Assembly (NCBI RefSeq): GCF_009873495.1
Contig: NZ_CP046713.1
Location: 1-38,437 of the forward strand
Direction: 5' to 3'
Length of the DNA: 38,437 bases
Origin: Nostoc sp. ATCC 53789
GTDB lineage: Bacteria > Cyanobacteriota > Cyanobacteriia > Cyanobacteriales > Nostocaceae
In this document: positions 15,601 through 23,228 of the stretch, piece after piece
Layout of the letters: each line of letters starts with the position of its first letter
How positions within the stretch are numbered: the first letter of the stretch is position 1
Program-made: the position numbers and the translations under genes
Notes under the pieces: model-generated
Seen by the model: the letters and a program-made list of their open reading frames with translations, nothing else
Databases searched by the model: none
What the model was told of the DNA's origin: nothing

Positions 15601-17230
15601 GTTGACCAATTTCGCTTGGCAGACTGCTTAGTTGATTGGAATCGAGGTGTAGCATTTGCAAGTTAGTTAGTTGACCAATTTCGCTTGGCAGACTGCTTAG
15701 TTGATTGGAATCGAGGTGTAGCGTTTGCAAGTTAGTTAGTTGACCAATTTCAATGGGAAAACTGCTTAGTTGATTGTTATTTAGGTCTAGCGTTTGCAAG
15801 TTAGTCAGTTGACCAATTTCGCTTGGCACACTACTTAGTTGATTGGAATCGAGGTCTAGCGTTTGCAAGTTAGTCAGTTGGCCAATTTCGCTTGGCACAC
15901 TACTTAGTTGATTGGAATCGAGGTCTAGCGTTTGCAAGTTAGTCAGTTGACCAATTTCGCTTGGCACACTACTTAATTGATTGTTGGATAAGTAGAGTAT
16001 TTTCAAGTTAGTGAGTTGACCAATTTCGCTTGGCACACTACTTAGTTGATTGTAATTGAGGTCTAGCGTTTGCAAGTTAGTCAGTTGACCAATTTCGCTT
16101 GGCACACTACTTAGTTGATTGTTATTTAGGTCTAGCGTTTGCAAGTTAGTCAGTTGACCAATTTCGCTTGGCACACTACTTAGTTGATTGTTATTTAGGT
16201 CTAGCGTTTGCAAGTTAGTCAGTTGACCAATTTCGCTTGGCACACTACTTAGTTGATTGTTATTTAGGTCTAGCGTTTGCAAGTTAGTCAGTTGACCAAT
16301 TTCGCTTGGCACACTACTTAGTTGATTGTTATTTAGGTCTAGCGTTTGCAAGTTAGTCAGTTGACCAATTTCGCTTGGCACACTACTTAATTGATTGTTG
16401 GATAAGTAGAGTATTTCCAAGTTAGTCAGTTGACCAATTTCGCTTGGCACACTACTTAATTGATTGTTGGATAAGTAGAGTATTTTCAAGTTAGTGAGTT
16501 GACCAATTTCGCTTGGCACACTACTTAATTGATTGTATTCAAGATTAAGCGTTTGCAAGTTAGTGAGTTGACCAATTTCGCTTGGCAGACTCCTTAGTTG
16601 ATTGTATTCAAGATTAAGCGTTTGCAAATTAGTCAGTTGACCAATTTCAATGGGAAAACTGCTTAATTTATTGCGTTCAATATTGAGCATTTGCAAGTTA
16701 CTGAGGTTTCCAATTTCAATGGGAAAACTGCTTAATTTATTGCGTTCAATATTGAGCATTTGCAAGTTACTGAGGTTTCCAATTTCAATGGGAAAACTGC
16801 TCAGTTGATTCATGTAAAGATGGAGCGTTTGCAAGTTAGTGAGTTGACCAATTTCGCTTGGCAGACTGCTTAATTGATTGTTGTATAAGTAGAGTATTTC
16901 CAAGTTAGTGAGTTGACCAATCTCACTTGGCAAGCTGCTCAGTTGATTCATGTAAAGATGGAGCGTTTGCAAGTTAGTGAGTTGACCAATTTCATTTGGC
17001 AGGCTGCTTAGTTTATTGTTACTAAGATGGAGCGTTTGCAAGTTAGTGAGTTGACCAATTTCACTTGGCAGGCTGCTTAATTTATTGTCACTGAGATAAA
17101 GGAATTCCAAATTTGTAAGTTGTCCAATCTCAGGCGGTAAAGCAGTTAACTGGTTACTACAGAGGTCAAGTTCCGTTACACTCTCTGTTGCTGCTTGTTC
17201 AATCACCTGTAGCAGTTCTTCCTCGGTCAT
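12623..17230 (-). CDS. LRR-Roc-COR-CHAT protein (Roco-family GTPase fused to a caspase-like protease)
   Basis: 1535 residues; ATG 17228-17230. Residues about 18-650 are roughly 27 leucine-rich repeats of 23 residues (consensus LxLxxNQLSSxPSEIGQLTNLQ). Most are regular; one near 600-630 is degenerate. A Roc GTPase follows: P-loop GEGGAGKT at about 692 and WDFGGQ at about 741. The usual NKxD specificity motif reads KNEKQ, so guanine specificity is uncertain. Then comes a COR dimerisation region (about 860-1110), a short segment with a CNCKKC cluster, and a C-terminal CHAT protease with His in FHFIGHG (about 1390) and Cys in VLNSCQG (about 1439). Likely role: an LRR-sensed, GTP-switched protease, plausibly in immunity or programmed death. 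Monocistronic on the minus strand. Confidence 0.93.
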   Translation of the reverse strand: MTEEELLQVIEQAATESVTELDLCSNQLTALPPEIGQLTNLEFLYLSDNKLSSLPSEIGQLTNLQTLHLSNNKLSSLPNEIGQLTNLQTLHLYMNQLSSLPSEIGQLTNLEILYLYNNQLSSLPSEIGQLTNLQTLHLYMNQLSSFPIEIGNLSNLQMLNIERNKLSSFPIEIGNLSNLQMLNIERNKLSSFPIEIGQLTNLQTLNLEYNQLRSLPSEIGQLTNLQTLNLEYNQLSSVPSEIGQLTNLKILYLSNNQLSSVPSEIGQLTNLEILYLSNNQLSSVPSEIGQLTNLQTLDLNNNQLSSVPSEIGQLTNLQTLDLNNNQLSSVPSEIGQLTNLQTLDLNNNQLSSVPSEIGQLTNLQTLDLNNNQLSSVPSEIGQLTNLQTLDLNYNQLSSVPSEIGQLTNLKILYLSNNQLSSVPSEIGQLTNLQTLDLDSNQLSSVPSEIGQLTNLQTLDLDSNQLSSVPSEIGQLTNLQTLDLNNNQLSSFPIEIGQLTNLQTLHLDSNQLSSLPSEIGQLTNLQMLHLDSNQLSSLPSEIGQLTNLQILHLNNNQRSSLPSEIGQILNLRKFFLENNRQRNNTTFLRKNWKNTNFTNSISDGNKISILPREIGQLTNLKMLLIEGNQLSSLPSEIKQLRNLKILRLQQNPLPIPPEILELNDVNEIIDFYFRVQDPAETEPFYEAKFLIIGEGGAGKTSLAKKIENENYELQSDEESTQGIDVIQWHFTQPNGKEFRVNIWDFGGQEIYHQTHQFFLTERSLYALVVDTRQENTDFYWWLKVVELLSDNSPVIIIKNEKQGRQCEVNERQLRGEFTNLKEVLVTNLADNRGLAEIKNTIQLYMSKLTHIGTPLPKLWVKVRVAIENYPRNYISLEEYCRLCRVNNLTDPQDMLRLSRYLHDLGVCLHFQDDPTLKHYVILKPEWGTVAVYKVLDNSTVKKNLGCFTKENLKDIWQEVEYAEMRDELLQLMMRFKLCYPIPNRHDHYIAPQLLDLNQPEYSWETSNNLILRYKYEFMPKGVLTRFIVETHPWVEQQKLVWRTGVVLNKDQTRAEIIEQYNQKEIKIRVTGNRKKELLAVVTHELEKIHQSFERLQYHTLVPCNCKKCEGSPKPYSYPLENLHKRLKAGRYQIECDNSYEMVDVRKLIDDVNLQPLGAEQELNPGSVILQQELSKDRDKSFKNQTIMNYHDFQILVTEDSTIRASSEQGEESGKLQLDRNAIELALGLMESRQTNAKLLKGVGSQLYQALFPTKIHGQLRATIAGAQADGYEVRLRLVFKSAELAALPWEFLYDEATNTFLANNTQTVLSRYIDVPLQKRDLKAASLPLKILLVISSPTNLPQLDVLEEERLIREALAKHIDAGQIELDVLQEATIRNINQKLREKPYNVFHFIGHGVFENHKGSIALVDTDGKNKLLNEEDFANFFLGNRSLGLAVLNSCQGAAVSSQQVFAGIAPNLVRRGISAVVAMQYSILDTTAKLFADEFYRTLALGWPVDAAIQTTRNAISIEVGVEKPDFGTPVLYMRAKDGIILSGL
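15540..17130 (-). repeat. 69-bp tandem repeats encoding the LRR array
   Basis: Units of 69 bp (23 codons) run through the gene. In the middle (about 15950-16400) several neighbouring units are identical or nearly so at the DNA level (ttatttaggtctagcgtttg followed by caagttagtcagttgaccaa). Near-identity including synonymous sites points to recent unit duplication or conversion. The outer repeats are more diverged. Confidence 0.88.
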
Positions 17231-17417
17231 GAGCTATTACTGAGATATGATAACAATATTCTAGATTACAAAAATCATCTAAGTAGGTAGCTCTTTCCCT
17301 TAACTAGAGTGCAACTTTCAACGCTCTTGGCGGATGCTGTTAGTTCCCAATATTTGAATAGTTTACTTTCAAGCCTGATACCCTGCCAGCCAATGACATT
17401 AGTGAATTAAAATCCAC

Positions 17418-18056
17418 TTAAAAAGGCTGCTCCCACTGCCAATCAAAATGCTCAAATCGCCTGGGATTCTCCGCCGTATAGCGAACAGTATTTTGAATCT
17501 GTTTATGCCCCAAGTAACTCTGAATATCCCTAGTTGAGCGATTCTGCTCTGCCAAAAAATAACCGCAACTGTGCCTAAACATGTGCGGATGCACCTTAAT
17601 CTGCAATCCGGCTTTTTCCGCAGCACGTTTCACAATCTTCTCAATCCCATCCACCGACAGTGACTTCCCCCTCTCATTTGGGAAAACAAAATAACTATTG
17701 GCATAAATCCGCTTTAGCTGCCCCAACAAATCCACTTCATCCTGTTGCATCGGGTGATTCCCACTTTGACTCCCCTTGAGCCGCTTGATATAGATCACCT
17801 TTCGCTCTAACATGACTGCATCCCATTTCATCGTCGCTGCCTCCCCCGGTCGCAGCCCATGCCGAAATGACAGCAGTAGCAATGCCGGATCTCTAACCCT
17901 ATGCCGACCCCGCTCCCCCGCCGCCTTAATCAATATTTTCATCTCCTCCCAAGTCAAATACTCCCGGCTCCGATATTCATCATTATTCAAGCGCCGAAAC
18001 AAAGGGTTCATTCTACTACTGTCCGATAAATAGTCCATAAATCCGACAGTATTCAT
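17418..18056 (-). CDS. Short tyrosine recombinase/integrase, catalytic domain only
   Basis: 212 residues from ATG 18056; an in-frame GTG at 18068 would add four. The catalytic set is complete: Arg69 in HGLRPGE, a Lys in the beta-hairpin (IKRLKGS), His158 and Arg161 in HPHMFRHS, His184 in LGHKQIQ and the nucleophile Tyr193 in VRYTA. The N-terminal core-binding domain of phage integrases is missing, so it resembles the short FimB/FimE-like and plasmid resolvase-type recombinases. Possible roles are plasmid dimer resolution or inversion. An 18-bp perfect palindrome at 18186-18203 lies 130 bp upstream and is a candidate site. Family call is firm; substrate inferred. Confidence 0.88.
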   Translation of the reverse strand: MNTVGFMDYLSDSSRMNPLFRRLNNDEYRSREYLTWEEMKILIKAAGERGRHRVRDPALLLLSFRHGLRPGEAATMKWDAVMLERKVIYIKRLKGSQSGNHPMQQDEVDLLGQLKRIYANSYFVFPNERGKSLSVDGIEKIVKRAAEKAGLQIKVHPHMFRHSCGYFLAEQNRSTRDIQSYLGHKQIQNTVRYTAENPRRFEHFDWQWEQPF

Positions 18057-18185
18057 TCTCTCAAACACCTGCTACTTCGTGAACCACCCACCTCAATTAA
18101 GTAGGGCTTATCTTTCAGTTGCCAAAAAACTCTCTACAGAGAGCGATTGATAAAGCTGGCTTATATTAGTAGTCAGACACCCGGC

Positions 18186-18203
18186 GATATCAATATTGAT
18201 ATC
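18186..18203. repeat. 18-bp perfect palindrome upstream of the recombinase
   Basis: gatatcaat followed directly by attgatatc. It sits in the 250-bp gap between the recombinase start and the end of the second PIN toxin gene. It could be an operator or a core recombination site; there is no evidence beyond symmetry and position. Confidence 0.4.
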
Positions 18204-18306
18204 AGTTGCGTGCTGGGGTGAAAGCTTGGTTTCGTAGAAGTTGGAATGAGAAACCATAAATAACTTCCTTAACCAAACCGTATTGTCGGGTGTAGGGTAA
18301 CTATTG

Positions 18307-18723
18307 CTACTTAGAAGCCAAAAATTCTTGAACAGTCAGAATTTCAATGCCCCTCCAGGGGTTTAACACTAGCAAATCATCATCTCCGGTAACAATACAC
18401 TCTGCTTGACCACTGAGTGCTAATTCCAAATATTTGTTATCTTTGGGATCTCGGCATTCATTAATCTGCTCAGTCACGTCAATAAACTGAGCGTTTTCTG
18501 TTAAATCTTCTAGAAATTCTTGCCGCCTTTCTTTGGTGAGATATCTATCAAATTTGGGACGATATAAAACCTCTTCTAATTCCGATAACACAGAACTTGA
18601 TAATACGATAACGCCAATAACAGTAGCTTGTTCTAATGCCTGACGTGGCTTGCTTTGACTAAACAAAAATGCGCTAATCAGCACATTCGTATCAAATACG
18701 AACCGTCGATTATTCGTCATCAT
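18307..18723 (-). CDS. PIN-domain toxin (COG1569-type)
   Basis: 138 residues. Acidic PIN residues: Asp11 (VFDTNVLISAF), Glu48 (VLSELEEVLYRPKF), Asp92/Asp95 (CRDPKDNKYLE) and Asp114/115 (VTGDDDLL). The pattern RDPKDNKYLELAL is diagnostic for the COG1569 PIN family, putative ribonuclease toxins distinct from the VapC-like one at 11555. It overlaps the antitoxin gene upstream by 14 bp, so the two are coupled. A second ATG one codon in is an equally possible start. Confidence 0.9.
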   Translation of the reverse strand: MMTNNRRFVFDTNVLISAFLFSQSKPRQALEQATVIGVIVLSSSVLSELEEVLYRPKFDRYLTKERRQEFLEDLTENAQFIDVTEQINECRDPKDNKYLELALSGQAECIVTGDDDLLVLNPWRGIEILTVQEFLASK

Positions 18724-18958
18724 TCAAAATCGATTCTAAGATTTCAGGCGTTAATCCTCTGGCTTGCGCTTCAAGGCTTGCTTTATCCATCGTGTTTCTT
18801 AAACGTGCAATCGCCTCAAGTCTTGGAGTCGTAAATTGAGACTGCATAATTGCCGCAATCTTAAGTTGCAATTGTTCCCGTTCTTCTTCGGTGGCATTGC
18901 GGTATGCCTCTGCTACCAAGGAGGGGACTTTGATGGTAATTTCTTCTTTAGTAATCAT
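18710..18958 (-). CDS. Antitoxin partner of the COG1569 PIN toxin
   Basis: 82 residues: MITKEEITIKVPSLVAEAYR looks like the ribbon-helix-type N-terminus of small antitoxins, followed by a helical Gln/Glu-rich part (TEEEREQLQLKIAAIM) and an acidic tail. It directly precedes and overlaps the PIN toxin, which is the main evidence for its role. It probably autoregulates the pair. Confidence 0.8.
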   Translation of the reverse strand: MITKEEITIKVPSLVAEAYRNATEEEREQLQLKIAAIMQSQFTTPRLEAIARLRNTMDKASLEAQARGLTPEILESILNDDE

Positions 18959-19039
18959 GGCCTATTCGCTTCCATAATTTCTCATCTTTAATTATGTTAC
19001 TTCCTTGGCTCAAGAGATTGACGGATTAAATAAGTTGCA

Positions 19040-19102
19040 GGTGCTTGACCTCAGACGCACATCGCCACTGCGTGGCTCGTTTGCCTCTTCCGGTCAAGCA
19101 CC
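19040..19102. repeat. Stem-loop repeat with 11-bp stem
   Basis: ggtgcttgacc (19040-19050) pairs exactly with ggtcaagcacc (19092-19102). Inside, ccac-tgc-gtgg (19065-19075) forms a smaller stem. The word cactgcgtg also occurs in the stem-loop at 35791-35847, suggesting one interspersed palindromic repeat family. It lies between the PIN antitoxin and the end of the 19157-25075 block and could act as a transcript boundary. Confidence 0.5.
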
Positions 19103-19156
19103 CGCTTAATAAATAATTGCTGAAGGGGTGAATAATCCTAGTTTAAAAAAGTATAG

Positions 19157-19363
19157 TCAAAGATAAGAATCCACAAGTTTCCCCTGAGTTGACCACTTCT
19201 CATCTAGAAGGCGACAAGCGACATAAACAACATTTTGAGGATTGCGCTTGTGTCTTCCATTAGTACCCCAGGAACGAACAGTATAATCACCTTGATAACC
19301 TAAAACAAGTGCTAGCTCGTCGTAAGTTAACTGCCATTTTTTCTTAAATTCTATTGGGTGCAT
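19157..19363 (-). CDS. Small HTH-like protein, copy 1 of a tandem pair
   Basis: 68 residues from ATG 19363 with AGG upstream; the longer GTG start at 19372 is not shared by its twin. MHPIEFKKKWQLTYDELALV looks like the helix-turn-helix start of small cyanobacterial regulators, with Trp residues in the second half (VRSWGTNG, DEKW). About 82 per cent identical (56 of 68) to copy 2 upstream, so they arose by recent duplication. Last gene of the block. Exact DNA target unknown. Confidence 0.72.
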   Translation of the reverse strand: MHPIEFKKKWQLTYDELALVLGYQGDYTVRSWGTNGRHKRNPQNVVYVACRLLDEKWSTQGKLVDSYL

Positions 19364-19414
19364 AGTATTCACCTATTTCAATAAATTAATTAGCAGAGAC
19401 GCGGATATAAATTA

Positions 19415-19621
19415 TCAAAGGTAAGAATCTACAACTTTGCCCTCAGCTGACCATTTTTCATCTAGAAGGCGACAAGCAACATAAACCACTTTTTGAGGGT
19501 TGCGCTTGTGCCCTCCATTTATCCCCCAGCAACGGACAGTGAAATCACTTTCATAACCCAGGACAAGCGCTAGATCGTTGTAAGTTAATTGCCACTTTTT
19601 CTTAAATTCTATTGGGTGCAT
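19415..19621 (-). CDS. Small HTH-like protein, copy 2 of a tandem pair
   Basis: 68 residues from ATG 19621, with GAGGG ten bases upstream. I reject the in-frame TTG at 19654 because alignment with copy 1 begins at MHPIEFKKKW. It differs from copy 1 at 12 positions, several in the middle region (GYESDFTVRCWGINGGHK versus GYQGDYTVRSWGTNGRHK), where a recognition helix would lie, so the pair may have diverged in DNA specificity. Second to last in the block. Confidence 0.72.
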   Translation of the reverse strand: MHPIEFKKKWQLTYNDLALVLGYESDFTVRCWGINGGHKRNPQKVVYVACRLLDEKWSAEGKVVDSYL

Positions 19622-19690
19622 AAATATAAATCCCTCACTATTTTTAATCGACAAAGTTTTCCGGTTTTGTGACTCACGAGAAATATTTCT

Positions 19691-21145
19691 CTAACGAGCG
19701 CTAATAAATCTGAGCAAGCTATCAGGATAAAACCAGTCTGGAACTGTTACGCGCTTCGATTCAATTAGATTTCCGTCATCATCATAAAGACCACTGATTT
19801 CAGCATGGTTTAGAGGTGCGCGGCCGTTCTTTGACTTGCGCTTGATTTGGATAGTTTCGGTTTGCCTTAAGTCATTAAAACCCTCAGCATTGCCAGAAGC
19901 AGCATTAGTAAAAGCATGAGCAATGCAAACTAAATATTCGGCAGCCTTGCGAACGTCAGTAAGTGAATGTCTCACAAATTTTTTGACTGATTCTTTACAA
20001 TCATCTTGCAGAGAAAGCTGTGTCAATTCATCCCAAAGTGTTTGAATGGGTCTGTCGTTTTCTGTGCGGTCACTCCAACGTTGAACAGCTTCATTCATTG
20101 CCTCACCAATAGCTAAATAATCGTTGCGTTCTCCAATTAATTCCGGCTCTAAAGGTATCAACAACTTCCAAGCTTTAGCTCTATTTTTATGTCCATGAGC
20201 ATCAACGATTGATGTGATATTCCAATCAAAAATCGCCTTCCTACACATAACGATTGATGCCGCAAAACTGCTTTTACCACTACCTTGACCTCCCAGCACC
20301 CAAACTGGTTTTGTGGACTCAATGACATCCCATAGCCAACCACCCTCATGATTTTTCAATAGTTGAACTAATTCTTGGGTGGTCGTTCCTTGTGGAGCCT
20401 TAACTTTTTCACTACTGGGATTGATGTTTTCTGCGTCCGCTTTGCGCTTGTCTCTTCTATTTTCAGCAATGGATTTGTCAGCTACAGAATCAGCGACCGC
20501 GAACTGTTTTTTAGTGTTATCAAACTGTAAATCTTCAAGCTCTGACTGACGCTGATACTGTTGCTGCAATTCCTCAAGAGAGATATAGCGTTCTTGGACT
20601 AACAAATTATCAGCGCGTCTGTCGATATCCTTCTTATGCTTGTCCTTAATCCGCTCTGATTCATGTGACTGCAAATCGCGCTCAGTCCTAGTAACTAAAC
20701 CTTGGCGCTTGATTGACGTTTTGAAGGACTCCAAACGTTGAAAACTTGACTCGTTATCAATCTCATCTTTGGCAGCCCAGCAGTAATAACCCATCCAGAC
20801 AAAAGCAGGCGCGACTAATAACCACAGACTAGGATTCTCTGATGGAGCTAAATCGTTAGTAATGAAAGCACCGTCAGGGAGAGACACAACATCATTAAAC
20901 TGTCGTGACTTCCATACTTCTGTTAGCAATCTGTACTTGAAACGACAGTATTTGTTATCAAGTGCCGATTGTGATTGTGTGGGTTTGCCAAAGTACTTCA
21001 TTGTCCGTTTATTGGCGGTAGTAGGACAAAATCGCACTTCAGTAAACTGATAAGGGTGCGGTGTCTGCCCATAGTAATAAGCGCTGAAAAGCCCCAGAAT
21101 TAAAGCGGTGACAGCACCAATTTTCAGTAGGAATTGAGCCTTCAT
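19691..21145 (-). CDS. Membrane-anchored P-loop ATPase (coupling-protein/FtsK-HerA-like)
   Basis: 484 residues. Two membrane segments flank a roughly 80-residue extracytoplasmic loop: residues about 7-25 (IGAVTALILGLFSAYYY) and 106-125 (SLWLLVAPAFVWMGYYCW). A charged helical linker (130-245) is followed by a C-terminal ATPase with Walker A GGQGSGKSS (285-293), a Walker B-like IQTLWDE (367-373) and a VCIAHAFTN strand typical of sensor 1. The topology recalls VirD4/TraG coupling proteins and Zot-type assembly ATPases, but it is shorter and I cannot place it in a named family. The ATG overlaps the end of the next upstream gene by four bases (ATGA), so it is in the same operon. It may move DNA or protein at the membrane, possibly the missing coupling function for mobilisation. 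Confidence 0.8.
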   Translation of the reverse strand: MKAQFLLKIGAVTALILGLFSAYYYGQTPHPYQFTEVRFCPTTANKRTMKYFGKPTQSQSALDNKYCRFKYRLLTEVWKSRQFNDVVSLPDGAFITNDLAPSENPSLWLLVAPAFVWMGYYCWAAKDEIDNESSFQRLESFKTSIKRQGLVTRTERDLQSHESERIKDKHKKDIDRRADNLLVQERYISLEELQQQYQRQSELEDLQFDNTKKQFAVADSVADKSIAENRRDKRKADAENINPSSEKVKAPQGTTTQELVQLLKNHEGGWLWDVIESTKPVWVLGGQGSGKSSFAASIVMCRKAIFDWNITSIVDAHGHKNRAKAWKLLIPLEPELIGERNDYLAIGEAMNEAVQRWSDRTENDRPIQTLWDELTQLSLQDDCKESVKKFVRHSLTDVRKAAEYLVCIAHAFTNAASGNAEGFNDLRQTETIQIKRKSKNGRAPLNHAEISGLYDDDGNLIESKRVTVPDWFYPDSLLRFISAR

Positions 21146-21723
21146 GACTTAGATTTGTGGATGCCGTAAACAACACCGCCTGCCACTAATGCACCCACCA
21201 CAAATACAATAGTTTTGTCTGATTCTGGCAGACGGTTAAAGTCTTCTACAGTTGCTTTGATGTTGTCATAAGTCTTGTGTGAGTTCTGCATCGTCGTGTA
21301 GAAATCACCGATAGCAGTCCACAAAATGAAACATCCGAATATTGTTTGAAAGAGAAATTTTATCGCCTTGTCCATGTCCGTAAAAACCCATCCTTCAGGA
21401 GACTTGTTTACGGTGAACTCCAACAAATCACGATTGACTATTTGATTAATCCCCAACACAATAGCGACCGCAGGCATTAGCCCCGCCGAGCCTGTAGCTA
21501 TTACTAAATACTTAGCCAAGCAATAGGAAGTAACACCCCAGCCGCAAGACTCAATACCTTTGAGAACAGCGCGACTACGATTAAGCTTTTCAATTTCCTT
21601 CGCTTTGAATCTTCTAATAGCTTCTTGTTCATCCTGGGTAAACGCGGTATCAGGATAATCTTGATAGTCAAGTGATTTTTCGGTGTCCCCGTCTTGCAGT
21701 GAGGTGTTAAGTTCATCTAACAT
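21142..21723 (-). CDS. Unknown three-helix membrane protein
   Basis: 193 residues, not recognised. A polar N-terminus (1-65) is followed by three likely membrane segments: about 70-92 (YLVIATGSAGLMPAVAIVLG), 123-140 (FLFQTIFGCFILWTAIG) and 171-189 (IVFVVGALVAGGVVYGI). Translationally coupled (4-bp overlap) to the membrane ATPase downstream, so the two probably form one membrane complex. Confidence 0.78.
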   Translation of the reverse strand: MLDELNTSLQDGDTEKSLDYQDYPDTAFTQDEQEAIRRFKAKEIEKLNRSRAVLKGIESCGWGVTSYCLAKYLVIATGSAGLMPAVAIVLGINQIVNRDLLEFTVNKSPEGWVFTDMDKAIKFLFQTIFGCFILWTAIGDFYTTMQNSHKTYDNIKATVEDFNRLPESDKTIVFVVGALVAGGVVYGIHKSKS

Positions 21724-21789
21724 TGTTCTAATGACAAATTTTGATTTCCCCTACTGAGCGGTAACTCGTAGGGGATTTTGCTATGTTGA

Positions 21790-22437
21790 CTACTCGAAAA
21801 TCGTAGAAACAGCAGTACGGAAGGCTTGGACTAACTTGTTGGTTGTGAATGACTTACGAGGTACTAAATCAAGGTCTGAACCTTCGCCATAAGTCAATAG
21901 ATGTTTTGCCTTTTCCGTTTCATAAGTCCTGTCAGCGTCTAGCTGTGCCTTCACGGGTCGGGCTAACTGCGATTTAGCAGCCGCCAGATGGTCAACCTTA
22001 CTCATGTGATAATCGATGTAAGCCTTGAGCTTAACTAGGTCGATGCTTTCTCTGTAGCGCTGATTCTCTAATGTGCGGTCGCTGGACAGCTTCAATCCGA
22101 TTTCTGAGCGCTCATGACCATACTTTAAATTTGCGATCGTTAAATCAGCATTAGCTTTGTCGAGAGCAATACCAGACGCACCAGCTTGCTTGTAAATCTC
22201 TGCAAGTCCTTTGTTGTACTCCTCAGTGCCTTTGATGAACGCTGACAGGTTATCTGTGATGTAGGGCATGATGGTTAAGATGCGTTCGCCCTCGTTGCCC
22301 ATTTCCCCCACTTTGGTCAATGCTGCATCGTCACCATTGATGCAACCCATGATTAAGCTGTCTGCAACGCCTAATTTCTCAGCCCTTGCCTTTAGCTTTT
22401 TACCATGCTTGCCGACTAGATTCTTGATATGTTTCAC
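21790..22437 (-). CDS. Unknown soluble helical protein
   Basis: 215 residues starting at GTG 22437 with AGGAG eight bases upstream. Rich in charged helices (RAEKLGVADSLIMGC, KANADLTIANLKYGHERSEI) with no membrane segment or known motif. A basic N-terminus (KHIKNLVGKHGKKLKARAEK) could contact nucleic acid. Co-directional with the membrane genes. Not recognised. Confidence 0.75.
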   Translation of the reverse strand: MKHIKNLVGKHGKKLKARAEKLGVADSLIMGCINGDDAALTKVGEMGNEGERILTIMPYITDNLSAFIKGTEEYNKGLAEIYKQAGASGIALDKANADLTIANLKYGHERSEIGLKLSSDRTLENQRYRESIDLVKLKAYIDYHMSKVDHLAAAKSQLARPVKAQLDADRTYETEKAKHLLTYGEGSDLDLVPRKSFTTNKLVQAFRTAVSTIFE

Positions 22438-22606
22438 GTTTTTGACTCCTGTATGTGCAACATTCCGTCATAAACCATTGAGAGAGGGGAGCCGCGAGTG
22501 CAATTATTAACGGTATCCCCACAAGCCCAATTAACAAATGCTTGTAAGTAAGCTTGCCTACCTGCTTAATCGATGATTCCGGCGAAAGATAACGCGAGGT
22601 CTGCAA
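22400..22606 (-). CDS. Possible small single-pass membrane protein
   Basis: An open frame fills the otherwise empty 128 bp between the 21790 and 22566 genes and overlaps both. It encodes one clear membrane segment (LLIGLVGIPLIIALAAPLSQ) with a short basic tail. It has no ATG before the segment; TTG starts exist at 22606 or within the gap, without a good ribosome site. In such a packed block a small gene here is plausible, but this is weak. Confidence 0.3.
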   Translation of the reverse strand: MQTSRYLSPESSIKQVGKLTYKHLLIGLVGIPLIIALAAPLSQWFMTECCTYRSQKRETYQESSRQAW

Positions 22607-23216
22607 ACTGGCTTTTGTAGTCCAGGGCGGTGGCCTCCATCGCTTGCTTGATTTGGGTCAGTTCACTGCCTGCAACATCATCCATCTCTGCGAGTGTCTG
22701 CCTGATTTCGTCGGCTTTGCGTCGGATTTTTGATACTTCCTGATTCTTGAATTCTCTTGCAAAGTGGACGAGGGCGTTAAAAATCGCCTCGTTTAACTCC
22801 TTTCTAGATGCGAAGGTGGAAGCGATGGACACTGTAATCTGTTTCACATCCGCCGCTTTTAACTCAATCCCCGCGCCCTGTGCAATATCTGCAACGAGGG
22901 CTTGCTTTTCCTGCTCAGTCGGCACAATCTGATTCTCTGATTCGGCAACTGTAAGCTGATTAGATTCAACTTCAGGCTGTGCATCTTCTGACCCTACTAG
23001 AAACGTTTCTTCAACGGGTTCATCAACTACAGATAATTGGCTTGTCGATTTGACTTTGAGATAATCAACGGCTTGACTCAATTGGTCTTTGGTGGGATTG
23101 TCAAGGTCATCGCACTCGACAGCGATCGCGGCAGAAGTATAATCGTCCTTGGTAAATCCTTGATAACCCTGTTTGTACAAACGAGCGCGGACGTTATTAG
23201 TAAATTTGTCAGACAT
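22566..23216 (-). CDS. Unknown helical protein with acidic middle
   Basis: 216 residues; ATG 23216 has AAGGAG eight bases upstream, a strong site. The N-terminal ~60 residues contain FTKDDYTSAAIAVECDD and PTKDQLSQAVDYLKVK; the middle (65-105) is acidic and probably unstructured; the C-terminal 110 residues are helical (EFKNQEVSKIRRKADEIRQT). No known domain recognised. It lies 12 bp after the stop of the upstream gene, so it is in an operon. Confidence 0.78.
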   Translation of the reverse strand: MSDKFTNNVRARLYKQGYQGFTKDDYTSAAIAVECDDLDNPTKDQLSQAVDYLKVKSTSQLSVVDEPVEETFLVGSEDAQPEVESNQLTVAESENQIVPTEQEKQALVADIAQGAGIELKAADVKQITVSIASTFASRKELNEAIFNALVHFAREFKNQEVSKIRRKADEIRQTLAEMDDVAGSELTQIKQAMEATALDYKSQFADLALSFAGIID

Positions 23217-23228
23217 GACGATTGCTCC

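Noticed and set aside
15540..17130. Regular repeats resembling a CRISPR array
   Set aside because: The 69-bp period encodes leucine-rich repeats in one long frame; there are no unique spacers.
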